From the NCBI RefSeq assembly GCF_002736105.1, contig NZ_CP024123.1, positions 1,914,001 through 1,978,000 on the forward strand: a stretch of 64,000 bases of DNA, given 5' to 3'. The stretch comes from Solibacillus sp. R5-41. Its GTDB lineage: Bacteria > Bacillota > Bacilli > Bacillales_A > Planococcaceae. Positions within the stretch are counted from its first letter, which is position 1. Each line of letters begins with the position of its first letter. Of the stretch, positions 43,090 through 52,059 are shown in pieces. Below the pieces are notes generated by a model. It was not told where the DNA came from, made no database searches, and was given only the letters and a program-made list of their open reading frames with translations. The position numbers were made by a program, and so were the translations under genes.

Positions 43090-43360
43090 GCAAGTACCTC
43101 CTTGAGATTTTGATTATTATTTTGTGGTTTGTTAATGAATAAAATCTTTTTACACAATGCTTTTAATTATACCACATAGGGTGAGTAAAATTAAGTATAA
43201 AGATGAAATCATATAAAAGGAAAGTTAATAAGTATGTAAATGTAATAAATTTTCCCTGATTATTACTTTGTTAATATTGGTGAGGTATGTAAGTTGAGCA
43301 GAGAAACCATTTACTTTGATGGTTTAAATTGAAGTATGGAGCTGATTGAAGAAGAAAAAT
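43090..43360. other. Intergenic, promoter region of the ABC-F gene
   Basis: AT-rich sequence with no gene on either strand; presumably holds the minus-strand promoter of the ABC-F gene. Confidence 0.4.
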
Positions 43361-43412
43361 AAAAGGACTTGCCTATATGAAAATACATCATACACGCCAG
43401 TCCTATTTTTTT
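43361..43412 (-). terminator. Terminator of the peptidase E-like gene
   Basis: On the minus strand AGGACTGGC and GGCAAGTCCT flank a loop and are followed by TTTTATTTTT. Confidence 0.7.
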
Positions 43413-43431
43413 AAACAAAAACACAGATAGA

Positions 43432-44130
43432 TTAATAAGAACCTAAAAATACTGTTTGAAGTTCTGACTCTATAACTTCCTGTTCGAAAGAAACGCTATA
43501 CGCCTTAGCATTAGGCCTTGAGCTAACTATTTTACTAATTTCGTGTTCCTTGTAATGAATAGCAACCCCATCATCTGTCGCAATCCCTGATTGTATTTTT
43601 TTTGATTCAATCAGATTGTGATATGCAGGTTTTCTCTCTAGCTCACTATCGTAATGCGGACAATTACTTCCTTTTAGGAAACCTAGACATTGTATTGGTT
43701 CAAGTCCATCTCCAAATGAATCAGTAACGCCTTCTTCAAACCAACAAATGGAGCCTGCACTCAACCCAGCTAAAATAACACCTTGATTCCAGGCTTTTCT
43801 TAAAATATCATCTAAACCCCATTCTTTCCACAATGCTAAAAGATTTTTAGTATTTCCACCACCTACATAAATAATGTCTTTCTCTAAAATAAAACTTTCA
43901 AGATCCCTGGTTGGAGGATTAAATAATGAAAGATGAGATGGAGTACAATTTAGTTGATTAAAAAAATTATAAAACTTTGATATGTAATTATCAGAATCTC
44001 CGCTTGCAGTAGGGATAAAGCAAATTTGAGGCTTAGATTTCTTAACTTGTTTCAATATATATAAATCTAACAATGGATTATCTGGTTCCATTGAAAACCC
44101 TCCACCACCAAGCGCGATTATTTGTCTCAT
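43432..44130 (-). CDS. Peptidase E-like protein (S51 family, class I glutamine-amidotransferase-like)
   Basis: 232 residues. The nucleophile elbow is GLSAGSICW with the Ser in place of the amidotransferase Cys, as in S51 peptidases. Other landmarks are MRQIIALGGGGFSMEPD at the N-terminus, ICFIPTASGDSDNYI, DIIYVGGGNTKNLLALWKEW, and ATDDGVAIHY near the C-terminus. In this family the enzyme cleaves Asp-Xaa dipeptides or related substrates in the cytoplasm. ATG behind AAAGGAG. Monocistronic. Confidence 0.9.
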   Translation of the reverse strand: MRQIIALGGGGFSMEPDNPLLDLYILKQVKKSKPQICFIPTASGDSDNYISKFYNFFNQLNCTPSHLSLFNPPTRDLESFILEKDIIYVGGGNTKNLLALWKEWGLDDILRKAWNQGVILAGLSAGSICWFEEGVTDSFGDGLEPIQCLGFLKGSNCPHYDSELERKPAYHNLIESKKIQSGIATDDGVAIHYKEHEISKIVSSRPNAKAYSVSFEQEVIESELQTVFLGSY

Positions 44131-44435
44131 TATATGTACTCCTTTCAGAAAAAAATATTAAGTAATAAGTTTTACAATTAATATAAATAATCCCTTGTTT
44201 AATGAACCTGCACTGTTAACTAAATGACAGAATAATAAATCGTTTGATAAAGTGTACCATATTTCCAAATGTTGGTGAAGAGGTGACAAGCTTGCTGAGT
44301 AAACGAAGTAATCTAGATCCATTCTATATTACATTTTGCCATGGCCAAATCGAAAGTTTCAAACTACGTTTAATGATTCTTCAATTTGTATTTAGCAAGT
44401 AAAATAGCTAATGGGGAATAATTGGAGGGGATATA
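44131..44435. other. Intergenic stretch
   Basis: No gene or clear element is seen apart from the GGAGGGG ribosome site at its right end that belongs to the small ORF at 44436. Confidence 0.4.
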
Positions 44436-44510
44436 ATGAAAAGTAAGAATTCAAACAAAAGGCTAATAGATTCGTTTTTTTGTGTGGCATTACTTTATAT
44501 TGAGGTGTAG
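44436..44510 (+). CDS. Small ORF, 24 residues, followed by a terminator
   Basis: ATG 5 nt from GGAGGGG encodes MKSKNSNKRLIDSFFCVALL, then YIEV. A positive N-terminus and a hydrophobic second half resemble a signal or membrane peptide. The stop lies at the base of a strong hairpin with a T-rich tail. The combination of near-ideal ribosome site and own terminator is hard to explain by chance, but conservation cannot be judged here. Confidence 0.4.
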   Translation: MKSKNSNKRLIDSFFCVALLYIEV

Positions 44511-44541
44511 AAAAACTACTCGTTTTCTACACCTGTTTTAT
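44501..44541 (+). terminator. Hairpin terminator after the small ORF
   Basis: AGGTGTAGAAAA (44503-44514) and TTTTCTACACCT (44523-44534) pair perfectly, followed by GTTTTATTA. The minus-strand ABC genes end 40 nt away and may share the stem. Confidence 0.8.
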
Positions 44542-44580
44542 TATTGAGACTTATTAGACGGCCATATTGTTTATTCGACC

Positions 44581-45489
44581 TTAATCATTCATAAATATAT
44601 CTTCTAGGGAAGGACGATTAGTTTGAATATCAAGTATATCCGTATCAACCTTACAGAAGGAATGTACGATTCTAGCAATATCCGATTCATCTCGTATCTC
44701 AGCGGTAAAATGTTGATTATCCCAGTATTTTACTGTAGTCCAAGCTTCGATTTCGTCGCGTGCATGACGATACAAGGTATCATTTTTTGGTATTAACTTG
44801 ATAGTTGTTTCAATAGTTGTTTGAAATTGCTGTTGCAATTGTTCGATGGTTCCTAAACCTGAAATGATACCTTTTTTCATAATAGCAATACGGTTGCATA
44901 GCTTTTCAACTTCATTTAGATTATGAGATGTCATAAAAATAGTCTTATTTTGACTTGCTAATGTACGAATGAATTTTTGCATCTCTAAGGCAGATTCTGG
45001 GTCCATTCCAGAAGTAGGTTCATCAAGGAAAATTAAATCCGGATTTCCAATGACAGCTTGTGCTACTCCTAGCTTTTTTTTCATTCCAAAAGAGAATTTT
45101 TTTGTTTGGACATGAATAGCGTCCTTTAATCCAACCTGCTCTAATAGATCCATACATTGTTGTCGTGTAACTTTGTGTTTTTGTATGCTTGCAAAAAATT
45201 GAAGATGCTCAAGAGCTGTATCGTTTGCATAAAATTCTGTGTAGTCTGGAAGAACACCTACTTTGTGTTTGACACGATCGAGTTGATTATTTGCTACACC
45301 TAATATTCGAAATTGCCCACTAGTTGGAAGAACAATCCCTGTAAGCATATTGATGAAAGTTGTTTTTCCTGCACCATTTCTGCCTAAAAAGCCAAAGATT
45401 TCTCCTTCTTGTACTTGTAGATTAATGCCACGTACAACTAAATTTTTGTGATAGGATTTTTTTAAATCCATTGTTTCAATAACAGACAT
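44581..45489 (-). CDS. ABC-2 type transporter, ATP-binding protein
   Basis: 302 residues. Walker A GRNGAGKTT (about 35-43), Q loop region GVLPDYTEFYANDTALEHLQ, signature FSFGMKKKLGVAQAV (LSGGQ replaced by FSFGM as in many exporters), Walker B LIFLDEPTSGMDPE and switch His MTSHNLNE. A C-terminal extension of ~80 residues is typical of drug or peptide exporters of the CcmA/BcrA type. It is the second gene after the permease, overlapping it by TAATG. Substrate unknown; regulation by the adjacent two-component system is likely. Confidence 0.92.
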   Translation of the reverse strand: MSVIETMDLKKSYHKNLVVRGINLQVQEGEIFGFLGRNGAGKTTFINMLTGIVLPTSGQFRILGVANNQLDRVKHKVGVLPDYTEFYANDTALEHLQFFASIQKHKVTRQQCMDLLEQVGLKDAIHVQTKKFSFGMKKKLGVAQAVIGNPDLIFLDEPTSGMDPESALEMQKFIRTLASQNKTIFMTSHNLNEVEKLCNRIAIMKKGIISGLGTIEQLQQQFQTTIETTIKLIPKNDTLYRHARDEIEAWTTVKYWDNQHFTAEIRDESDIARIVHSFCKVDTDILDIQTNRPSLEDIFMND

Positions 45490-46175
45490 TATAAATCCCT
45501 CCTATGAAGACTGAGTATCGAAAAAACTACCATAATTGCTGCAAACAGCAGAACAATAAGCCATCCCCATGTCCCACCTTCGATCATGTAATGATATGGA
45601 GTAATAAATTTTATGACTTTTAACCATAATTTTTCTGAGAAAAGGCTCCATAAACCGAAAGTAGGAATTGCAATACTTATCAGTAATCCTGCAAACATAG
45701 ACATCGATCTCTTAGGAATGAGACAAGACATTAGCACACATAAAGCCACAATGTACGCTAGCATAACAAATAAGCTACCGAACGTTTTGAAATAGAACTG
45801 GTGCGAAAAGAATGCGATGATACTAAATGATGCTAGTAAGCAAACAAACCAGAATGAAAAAATCCCTAATAACTTGCCTAAAATAATAGATGGTCTAGAT
45901 GTTTTTGTTACCAGGAATCGAATTGTCCTGCTTTCCGTTTCTCGATTAATTGTGTCGTGAAATAAAGAAAAGATAAATAAAAAGCCCATTATATATATTA
46001 GAAATACCAGTCCACTTACGTATCCAGTTTCTGCAAATTCAATACCAGTAATGAGACTGCTTTTTGAGACAAAATCAGATAGGTAATATGAAACGGCAAT
46101 AAAAATTCCAATCGTAATGAGTGAAAAGACACTGCGAAATGATTGAATAAACTCCTTTTTCCAAATAGCAACCAT
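45489..46175 (-). CDS. ABC-2 type transporter permease
   Basis: 228 residues with six predicted transmembrane helices (for example SLITIGIFIAVSYYLSDFV, GLVFLIYIMGFLFIFSLF, LAYIVALCVLMSCLI, WGWLIVLLFAAIMVVFSIL). The cytoplasmic sequence TINRETESRTIRFLVTKTSR is the hallmark of ABC-2 permeases (NosY/YhfP-like). RBS CGGAGGAACA precedes the ATG. First gene of a two-gene operon divergent from the response-regulator gene. Confidence 0.9.
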   Translation of the reverse strand: MVAIWKKEFIQSFRSVFSLITIGIFIAVSYYLSDFVSKSSLITGIEFAETGYVSGLVFLIYIMGFLFIFSLFHDTINRETESRTIRFLVTKTSRPSIILGKLLGIFSFWFVCLLASFSIIAFFSHQFYFKTFGSLFVMLAYIVALCVLMSCLIPKRSMSMFAGLLISIAIPTFGLWSLFSEKLWLKVIKFITPYHYMIEGGTWGWLIVLLFAAIMVVFSILSLHRRDL

Positions 46176-46232
46176 AGTTGTTCCTCCGTAGTAGTAAATT
46201 TTTTTAAACTTCTTTTAGAGTATATATGGTGG

Positions 46233-46268
46233 GTTTAACGTAAGCCGAAACGGGACATTACGTTTAAA
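46233..46268. promoter_or_regulatory. Candidate operator between the ABC operon and the two-component system
   Basis: GTTTAACGTAA (46233-46243) and TTACGTTTAAA (46258-46268) form an imperfect dyad with a 14-nt centre, in the 225-nt divergent intergenic region. A likely binding site for the response regulator at 46401. Confidence 0.4.
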
Positions 46269-46400
46269 TAAACTATTATTAAAGTCGTTTATGTTCTGTT
46301 TATTTTCAATGTAGTTGGGACAAAAATATCGATGTTATTCATTCGACATAATAACATGTTAAAATTAATTCCATGATAGACGGGAAAGGACAGATTTAGT

Positions 46401-47129
46401 ATGAATTTACATGAAGTTACCATTTTACTGGTTGATGATGAACCAGCCATTCTGGATATGTTACAGATGGTATTAAATAAAGAAGGTTTTAGACAAATTG
46501 ATAGTGCAAGTACTGCACAAGAAGCGTTAATGGCATGCGAAAGGAAACGATACGACATGATTCTTTTGGATGTTATGCTGCCAGATAAGAGTGGCTTTGA
46601 CATATGCCCATTTATTAGAGAGACGACAGATGCCCCGATTTTATTTATAACAGCTAAAAATTCAGATCTCGAAAAATTAACGGGCTTTGCAATGGGAGGT
46701 GATGATTACATTACAAAACCTTTTAACCCATTAGAAGTAGTAGCGAGAATGAAAGCACAACTACGCCGTGTTAAATTATATGACGATGAAAGAACACAGA
46801 ACATATTTTTAAATTCATTTGTTTATGATTTTGGACGATTTCAAGTTAATGAGCGCGCAGGGGAATTAACAGTTGCGGGACATGTAGTTTCCTGTCCAGC
46901 TCAAGTGTATCAATTACTGTTATTTTTTTGTAAGCATCCAAATCAAATATTTACAAAAAGTCAGTTATATGAAGCTGTCTGGGGTGATCATAGCTTTGGT
47001 GATGATAATACGGTTACAGTCCACATTGGCCGTATTCGGGAGAGGATTGAAAAAGACCCAAAGACCCCTCAGTTTTTGTTAACTATAAGAGGACTTGGAT
47101 ATAAATTAATCCAAAAAGAGGTTATGTAA
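46401..47129 (+). CDS. OmpR-family response regulator
   Basis: 242 residues. Receiver domain with acidic pocket VDDEPA, phospho-acceptor D57 in MILLDVMLPDKSG, and YITKPF. The C-terminal winged helix (~145-240) has CPAQVYQLLLFFCKHPNQIF, TVTVHIGRIRERIEKD and LLTIRGLGYKLI. It overlaps the kinase by TAATG and is divergent from an ABC-2 exporter, the usual arrangement of a regulator controlling a detoxification transporter. RBS GGGAAAGGA. Confidence 0.92.
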   Translation: MNLHEVTILLVDDEPAILDMLQMVLNKEGFRQIDSASTAQEALMACERKRYDMILLDVMLPDKSGFDICPFIRETTDAPILFITAKNSDLEKLTGFAMGGDDYITKPFNPLEVVARMKAQLRRVKLYDDERTQNIFLNSFVYDFGRFQVNERAGELTVAGHVVSCPAQVYQLLLFFCKHPNQIFTKSQLYEAVWGDHSFGDDNTVTVHIGRIRERIEKDPKTPQFLLTIRGLGYKLIQKEVM

Positions 47130-48856
47130 TGAACCGAATTAGTCGTCGACTTACCTTTACTTTTATCTCGCAAATTGTTTTTGTATTGGTGGCTTTAGCA
47201 ATTGGCACAATTTTTTTTTTAGTGTATGTTGGTATGCAATTAGAAAGTGAACCCGAATTACAGCAATTATCGAGTAGCAGCAATAGTACACTAAGGCAAA
47301 CATTTTCGATAGAGAATGGCAAGGTGTTATTAGATTCAAACAAAATTTCTGAGTTAGAAAAAAGGGGAGAATGGTTACAAATAGTAGATACACACGGGAA
47401 AGTGTTGGCATCTTCCAAACTTCCATCGGATGTTCCTTCGCAATATACACCTGGCCAATTGGTAGCTTTTTGGCAGCAAAGCATTCCTTTTCCTTACGAG
47501 CTCACTATTAGTCAGGAGGAGAAAAGTGGACATACTTATTTTGTTTTAGTTGGTCAAAAACATGATGCGAGACAGCTTGCAGAAAAACTAGCATTAGAAT
47601 GGGATGGCTATCAATTTTCTCAGCGAGGAGAACAGCTATTGAAAGAAGCAAATGGAGCATTACAAATTTATTCATCAAGTGGGGAAGTAATCCAAAAGTT
47701 TGGTAAAGTAAAAAAGCCTAAGGAGACACTCATTCTTGATGATTTACTCGGTGATGAGGCTGATAATCTTAGAAATAATGGTGGTCAATATGTATATTAT
47801 GATGCTGAGAAACAGCAGACATGGGTTGTTGAGTTTGCGTCAGGAGCTGTGATGATGGCAGAAGATGGTGATAAGACATCATACTATATTGGGAAAGCAC
47901 TTCTTATATATGGAGTAGCCCTTATTTTATTCATAGTAGCCACAGCATTTTGGTATGGCAAACGATTTGGGCAACCATTTCTTTATATTGTTAGTTTAAT
48001 ACAAACGTTGGCGGATGGTAAATATCACGAACAAGATGCTAACAAAAATGGTATTACACTAAATCGTCGTGGAAAAATGAAGCGTTCCTATCATTTATTT
48101 AGAGAAATTAATAATTCTCTGAATGATTTAAAACAGAAACTAGAGCAAAACGAAACGCTTCGTAAACAAATTGAACAAACTCGCGAAGAATGGATTGTTG
48201 GTGTCTCTCATGATCTAAAAACACCGTTATCTTCTATAAATGGCTATGCACATGTCCTTGAATCAGCACCTTACAATTGGTCACAAGAAGAATTTCAACG
48301 TATAGGAAAAACAATACGAGAGAAATCAACATTTATGTCTGACTTAATTGATGATTTAAGTTTAACGTATCGCCTGAAAAACAATGCATTACCCATGAAT
48401 CGACAAATCCAAGAAGTGAACGAAATCATTCGAAGGGCCGTTATACATTTTATTAATGATCCTCAATTTACGACTTACGATATTTCTTTTTATGCTTCTG
48501 AAGAGCCGATATTGTACCTACTCGATATGAAATGGTTTACCCGTATAATTGATAATATGATTTCTAATGCTATTAAGCATAATCCACCCAGAACGAAAAT
48601 TGATATTATTGTTCAAAAAGAAAGCGATAATCTCTTCACAGTTCGTATAAATGATAGTGGTAATGGGATGGATCAATCAACTTTAGATAAGTTATTTGAA
48701 CGATACTATCGAGGAACTAACTCAGAGGAAAATACAAGTGGTTCAGGTTTAGGTATGAGCATAGCTAAACAGCTAACAATAGCCCATGGTGGGGAAATAT
48801 TCGCATATAGCAAATCAGGAAGGGGAACTACGATTGTATTAAATTTCTACTCCTGA
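47129..48856 (+). CDS. Sensor histidine kinase
   Basis: 575 residues. N-terminal transmembrane helix (~12-33), a large extracytoplasmic domain of ~220 residues, a second helix (~258-280; LIYGVALILFIVATAFWYG), then a HAMP-like linker, the dimerisation domain with H361 in VGVSHDLKTPLSS, and the ATPase domain (N box DNMISNAIKHNP, G1 NDSGNGMD, G2 GSGLGMSIAKQL). The stimulus is unknown. It is the downstream partner of the regulator at 46401; no terminator is obvious before the repeat at 49.0 kb. Confidence 0.92.
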   Translation: MNRISRRLTFTFISQIVFVLVALAIGTIFFLVYVGMQLESEPELQQLSSSSNSTLRQTFSIENGKVLLDSNKISELEKRGEWLQIVDTHGKVLASSKLPSDVPSQYTPGQLVAFWQQSIPFPYELTISQEEKSGHTYFVLVGQKHDARQLAEKLALEWDGYQFSQRGEQLLKEANGALQIYSSSGEVIQKFGKVKKPKETLILDDLLGDEADNLRNNGGQYVYYDAEKQQTWVVEFASGAVMMAEDGDKTSYYIGKALLIYGVALILFIVATAFWYGKRFGQPFLYIVSLIQTLADGKYHEQDANKNGITLNRRGKMKRSYHLFREINNSLNDLKQKLEQNETLRKQIEQTREEWIVGVSHDLKTPLSSINGYAHVLESAPYNWSQEEFQRIGKTIREKSTFMSDLIDDLSLTYRLKNNALPMNRQIQEVNEIIRRAVIHFINDPQFTTYDISFYASEEPILYLLDMKWFTRIIDNMISNAIKHNPPRTKIDIIVQKESDNLFTVRINDSGNGMDQSTLDKLFERYYRGTNSEENTSGSGLGMSIAKQLTIAHGGEIFAYSKSGRGTTIVLNFYS

Positions 48857-49020
48857 TTGGAGCTCGATAGTTTTTTCGGGAGGCTTTATGATGAGTGCCA
48901 ATATTCCATTATTGGTGTCATTTTCGACGTGATAGGAAATCATTTGATGATAAAAATCGACATCGTTCTGCTGTTTACTGTGATGTCCATTACGATTTTT
49001 ATCATGCAAAAAGTGAAGAA
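48839..49020 (-). pseudogene. Possible 3' gene fragment cut by the repeat element
   Basis: The minus-strand frame ending at 48839 reads LHDKNRNGHHSKQQNDVDFY, then HQMISYHVENDTNNGILALI, then IKPPEKTIELQSGVEI. It looks like genuine protein, but upstream it runs straight into the palindromic repeat at 49.03 kb and has no ribosome site. It overlaps the 3' end of the kinase gene by 18 nt. Likely a truncated gene; family not recognised. Confidence 0.3.
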
Positions 49021-49028
49021 GTAAGTAT

Positions 49029-49152
49029 AAATCAATTACGCCTCGGCTAGCTTTTGTCCAGATTTTTATTTTGAACACGCTCGTAAAACTCATCTAAAAA
49101 TCTGCGACATTCGCCAGAGATATTAACTTGCTTCTTCTGAAGCAAGTTAATG
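49029..49152. repeat. Intergenic palindromic repeat, copy near 49 kb
   Basis: ATCAATTACGCCTCGGCTAG plus CTTTTGTCCAGATTTTT (49031-49067) and AAAAATCTGCGACATTCGCC (49096-49115) match the ends of the copies at 31.1 and 38.1 kb. A hairpin TTAACTTGCTTC/GAAGCAAGTTAA closes it at 49123-49150. The interior is shorter than in the 31.1 kb copy. Confidence 0.75.
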
Positions 49153-49222
49153 TAGTGGATTTATGTTTACTTATTAAATGAGATTTAGTTTACATAATAC
49201 TTTTATTGTAAAGGAAAATGAA

Positions 49223-50419
49223 ATGAAAAAATTACTATTGCTTTGCGTAATGGTCTTACTATCGGCCTGCTCAGAGCCAGAAGAAAATAAATCGGTTGCA
49301 CAGATACTTCCGAGTAAGGAAAAGGAAACACCCCCAACTTATAATTCACAAGTGGAAATTTACACACTAAATGGGGTAACAACGGGTTTTGTCATTGCTG
49401 AGGAGGAACGAAGTAAGTGGATTTTAACGAATGCAAGTAACGTATCCAATCATCCGAATGTGCTTATTCATGAGGAGTTGATGCTTTTTGGAGAGGTGCA
49501 AGGAATCGATGTGCAGCACAATATGGCCATCATTCATATGCGAAATAGCCATGATTTCAATGTGATGAAGCTAGTAGATACGCCAGTTGTTGGAGGAATA
49601 AATGCTGATACGAATGAAATGCAGTATTTTACAACGGTTGCAGCGGATGGTGAACCTATTCAAGCTCCAAAAGATATAATTGAAATTTTATTAAAAGAAA
49701 CAATGGATAAACCAATAAAATGGCAAGAGCGTTTTAAGAAAAATGCCCAGCTGCAAACAGCAGAAATCGAAAGTTCAAAAAATTCGATTACAAATTTATA
49801 CGATAAAAATATATTCACCTATAATCCAGATCAGTTGAAAAATTTTGCGATGACATTCATTACACAATTGAATGCTGGAATTGAAGCACATAATTTAACG
49901 AGTCTAGAACCTTTTGTTGCGTCAGATGATGTTTTAATAAACCTAGAATATGTAAAGAAGCCGATTAAAAAATTTAAAGTAAAAGAGGCTAAGAAAGAAG
50001 GGGTTTATTATTTCGTCAATGGGATTGATGAAGAAAAAAATGAAGTGCGCCTTACGATTATTAAGCAGCAACAGCAATTTCAAGTGATCGGTACGAATTT
50101 AATAGAAAAATCGAAAATAGAGGACGAAAAAACACCTGTTATTACGCTGCAAAAAGAGGCCATTGAAGAACAGCGACCGGCTTTGCACCTGTTTTTACAG
50201 AAGCATTTACCCGCGATTAAATTAAAATCCCCCTCGGATCAAACGGTATTTTATTTGAAGCATCAAGATAAAAAAATAAGTGTAAATATTGAAGGGGAAG
50301 AGGGGACAAAAGAGCCTTTCTATTGTGAGGAGCTTGTCGCAAATGACGCACAAAAAAAGGTTCAAATAATAGGATGTACGGGTGGAAAACAGGATCAATA
50401 TGTATGGGATTATGAGTAA
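49223..50419 (+). CDS. Lipoprotein with degenerate trypsin-like domain
   Basis: ATG at 49223 follows AAAGGAAAATG; upstream open frame lacks a signal. Residues 1-18 are a lipoprotein signal with lipobox LLSACS. The next ~120 residues follow the HtrA/trypsin pattern (TTGFVIAEEERSKWILTNAS; LFGEVQGIDVQHNMAIIHM), but where active proteases have TNNHV, DxAV and GDSGG this protein has TNASNV, NMAI and no GDS, so it should be inactive. The C-terminal half contains an NTF2-like segment (MTFITQLNAGIEAHNLTSLE) as in TcaA-type proteins. Envelope role likely; exact function unknown. Confidence 0.75.
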   Translation: MKKLLLLCVMVLLSACSEPEENKSVAQILPSKEKETPPTYNSQVEIYTLNGVTTGFVIAEEERSKWILTNASNVSNHPNVLIHEELMLFGEVQGIDVQHNMAIIHMRNSHDFNVMKLVDTPVVGGINADTNEMQYFTTVAADGEPIQAPKDIIEILLKETMDKPIKWQERFKKNAQLQTAEIESSKNSITNLYDKNIFTYNPDQLKNFAMTFITQLNAGIEAHNLTSLEPFVASDDVLINLEYVKKPIKKFKVKEAKKEGVYYFVNGIDEEKNEVRLTIIKQQQQFQVIGTNLIEKSKIEDEKTPVITLQKEAIEEQRPALHLFLQKHLPAIKLKSPSDQTVFYLKHQDKKISVNIEGEEGTKEPFYCEELVANDAQKKVQIIGCTGGKQDQYVWDYE

Positions 50420-50444
50420 AACGGTTTTTTCGTAGAATAGGCCA

Positions 50445-50500
50445 GGAAAACAGGACTTTTAAGTATCGGTCATACTTAAAAGTCCTGTTTTTATTTCTTT
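50445..50500. terminator. Bidirectional terminator after the lipoprotein gene
   Basis: AAAACAGGACTTTTAAGTAT and ATACTTAAAAGTCCTGTTTT are perfect 20-nt inverted repeats with a 5-nt loop. Confidence 0.95.
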
Positions 50501-50504
50501 ATTT

Positions 50505-50837
50505 TTAACTGAATAATAAGTTTACTTTATCTGCATCATCCAACTGTTTTTGTATGAATGTTTTTAATTCATCTTCACTTTGCAACCCGCTAAAATCTTC
50601 TCCATACCAATTTTGCAAATCTTCTTTTGTTATTTTGTATTGCTGGTTACCGAAAATAAATGTTATCCAGTCTACATTTTGAACTAAAGCAAATAAATAT
50701 GTGGAGTTATAAATAGCAGTTTTTTTATAATTTTGTTCCGACTCTAACCAATCATAATTCAAAATAATGCCATAAGGTTTCTCTCTAGTTTGCAGTTCAA
50801 ACCCAATGGTGCAGGATGGTGGGTTTGTGCAGCGATT
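50505..50837 (-). pseudogene. DUF4825-like C-terminal fragment
   Basis: The frame is open from 50837 and reads NPPSCTIGFELQTREKPYGI, then ILNYDWLESEQNYKKTAIYN, then LFALVQNVDWITFIFGNQQY, ending at 50505. The pattern FELQTxEKPYGIxLNYD...NStxLFALVxNVDxIxFxFGNQ matches, as I recall, the DUF4825 domain of secreted Bacillales proteins. There is no signal peptide, ATG or ribosome site; the N-terminal third is missing. A TTG at 50762 could give an 85-residue product. Most likely a decayed gene. Confidence 0.55.
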
Positions 50838-51184
50838 TTATTTCCTTGTAACCACAAAGCGAAACGAGTAAGTCTACGTCCGAAGATATATTTCACAACA
50901 CGCGTCCCATTTTTTCCTATTTTCGGATATGTAAATGATATTCAGCTGAAATTTCGCTATAAAACGTAGGGATTTTATAATTGGATCCTAATTATAAATG
51001 AAAATGAATCGGCTATATAATATATTGAATAATTGGATTGCATATTATACGACACTATTTAGTAAAAAATTAAAACCTTTTTAGCCATCAAGAAAAAAGG
51101 GATTTACCAAATAAGTGTGTAATAAACAAGTAAAGCGAACATTATTTTTAAAAAAATTTACTCATTCATCTAAGGAGAGAAACA
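50838..51184. other. Intergenic stretch
   Basis: No further DUF4825-like sequence or other gene is visible upstream of the fragment. The right end has AAGGAGAG, the ribosome site of the HMG-CoA lyase gene. Confidence 0.4.
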
Positions 51185-52039
51185 ATGTATTTTCCAAAGC
51201 AAATTGAACTCATCGAAGTCGGTCCACGTGACGGGCTACAAAATGAACCGACTTTTGTAGCGACAGAAAAAAAACAAATACTTGTAAAACTATTAGCAAC
51301 AACAGGGGTAAAACGAATTGAAACAGCTTCATTTGTTCATCCAAAGGCAGTACCACAAATGGCGGATGCAGCGGAAATGGCGCGTTTTAGTTTAGGACAA
51401 GGACTGTCTTTTCTAACATTAACACCAAATCAAAAAGCACTTGAACTGGCCATTCAAAATAACGTGACACAAATTGCAGTTTTTGTAGGTGCCTCGGAAA
51501 CGTTCAATCAAAAAAATATTCGACGAACGATTGATGAATCTTTAGTTGAATGCGCGGAAATGTTTGCTCGGGCAAAAGAGGAGAAATTATTTATTCGAGG
51601 TTATGTGTCCATGTGCTTTAGCTGCCCGTATGAAGGGGCGATTGCGTATGAACAGGTTGAAAAAGTTGTACGTTATTTTGTCCAGCATGGGGTAGATGAA
51701 ATTTCGATAGGTGATACAAATGGGCAAGCCAATCCAAAAATTGTTTATGAGCGTTTTAAGAAATTAACAGAAGATTTTCCACAGACTGTTTTCGTCGGGC
51801 ATTTTCATGATACAAATGGATTAGCCCTAGCAAATATTTTAGCTGCCATGCAAGCTGGGATTGAAAAATTTGATACGTCGATCGGCGGTTTAGGAGGTTG
51901 TCCATTTTCACCAGGAGCAACAGGCAATGTCGCAACAGAAAAAGTGGTTTCGATGCTGCATCAAATGGGCATTGAAACGGGTATAGATGAACAATGCTTA
52001 GGGCAAGCAAGTGCATATGTTCAAACAATGTTTCTATAG
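51185..52039 (+). CDS. mvaB: Hydroxymethylglutaryl-CoA lyase
   Basis: Cleaves HMG-CoA to acetoacetate and acetyl-CoA, the last step of leucine degradation. 284 residues, HMGL/TIM-barrel family. Landmarks: EVGPRDGLQNE (catalytic Arg-Asp), ETASFVHPKAVPQMADA, CFSCPYEG, SIGDTNGQA, VGHFHDTNGLALANI (metal-binding His-x-His) and GLGGCPFSPGATGNVATE with the active-site Cys. Complete and of normal length. Unlike the usual leucine-degradation cluster (yngJ-yngE), it stands alone here, with a perfect dyad just after its stop. Confidence 0.95.
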   Translation: MYFPKQIELIEVGPRDGLQNEPTFVATEKKQILVKLLATTGVKRIETASFVHPKAVPQMADAAEMARFSLGQGLSFLTLTPNQKALELAIQNNVTQIAVFVGASETFNQKNIRRTIDESLVECAEMFARAKEEKLFIRGYVSMCFSCPYEGAIAYEQVEKVVRYFVQHGVDEISIGDTNGQANPKIVYERFKKLTEDFPQTVFVGHFHDTNGLALANILAAMQAGIEKFDTSIGGLGGCPFSPGATGNVATEKVVSMLHQMGIETGIDEQCLGQASAYVQTMFL

Positions 52040-52059
52040 CTAAAAAAGCATAAATAAAC

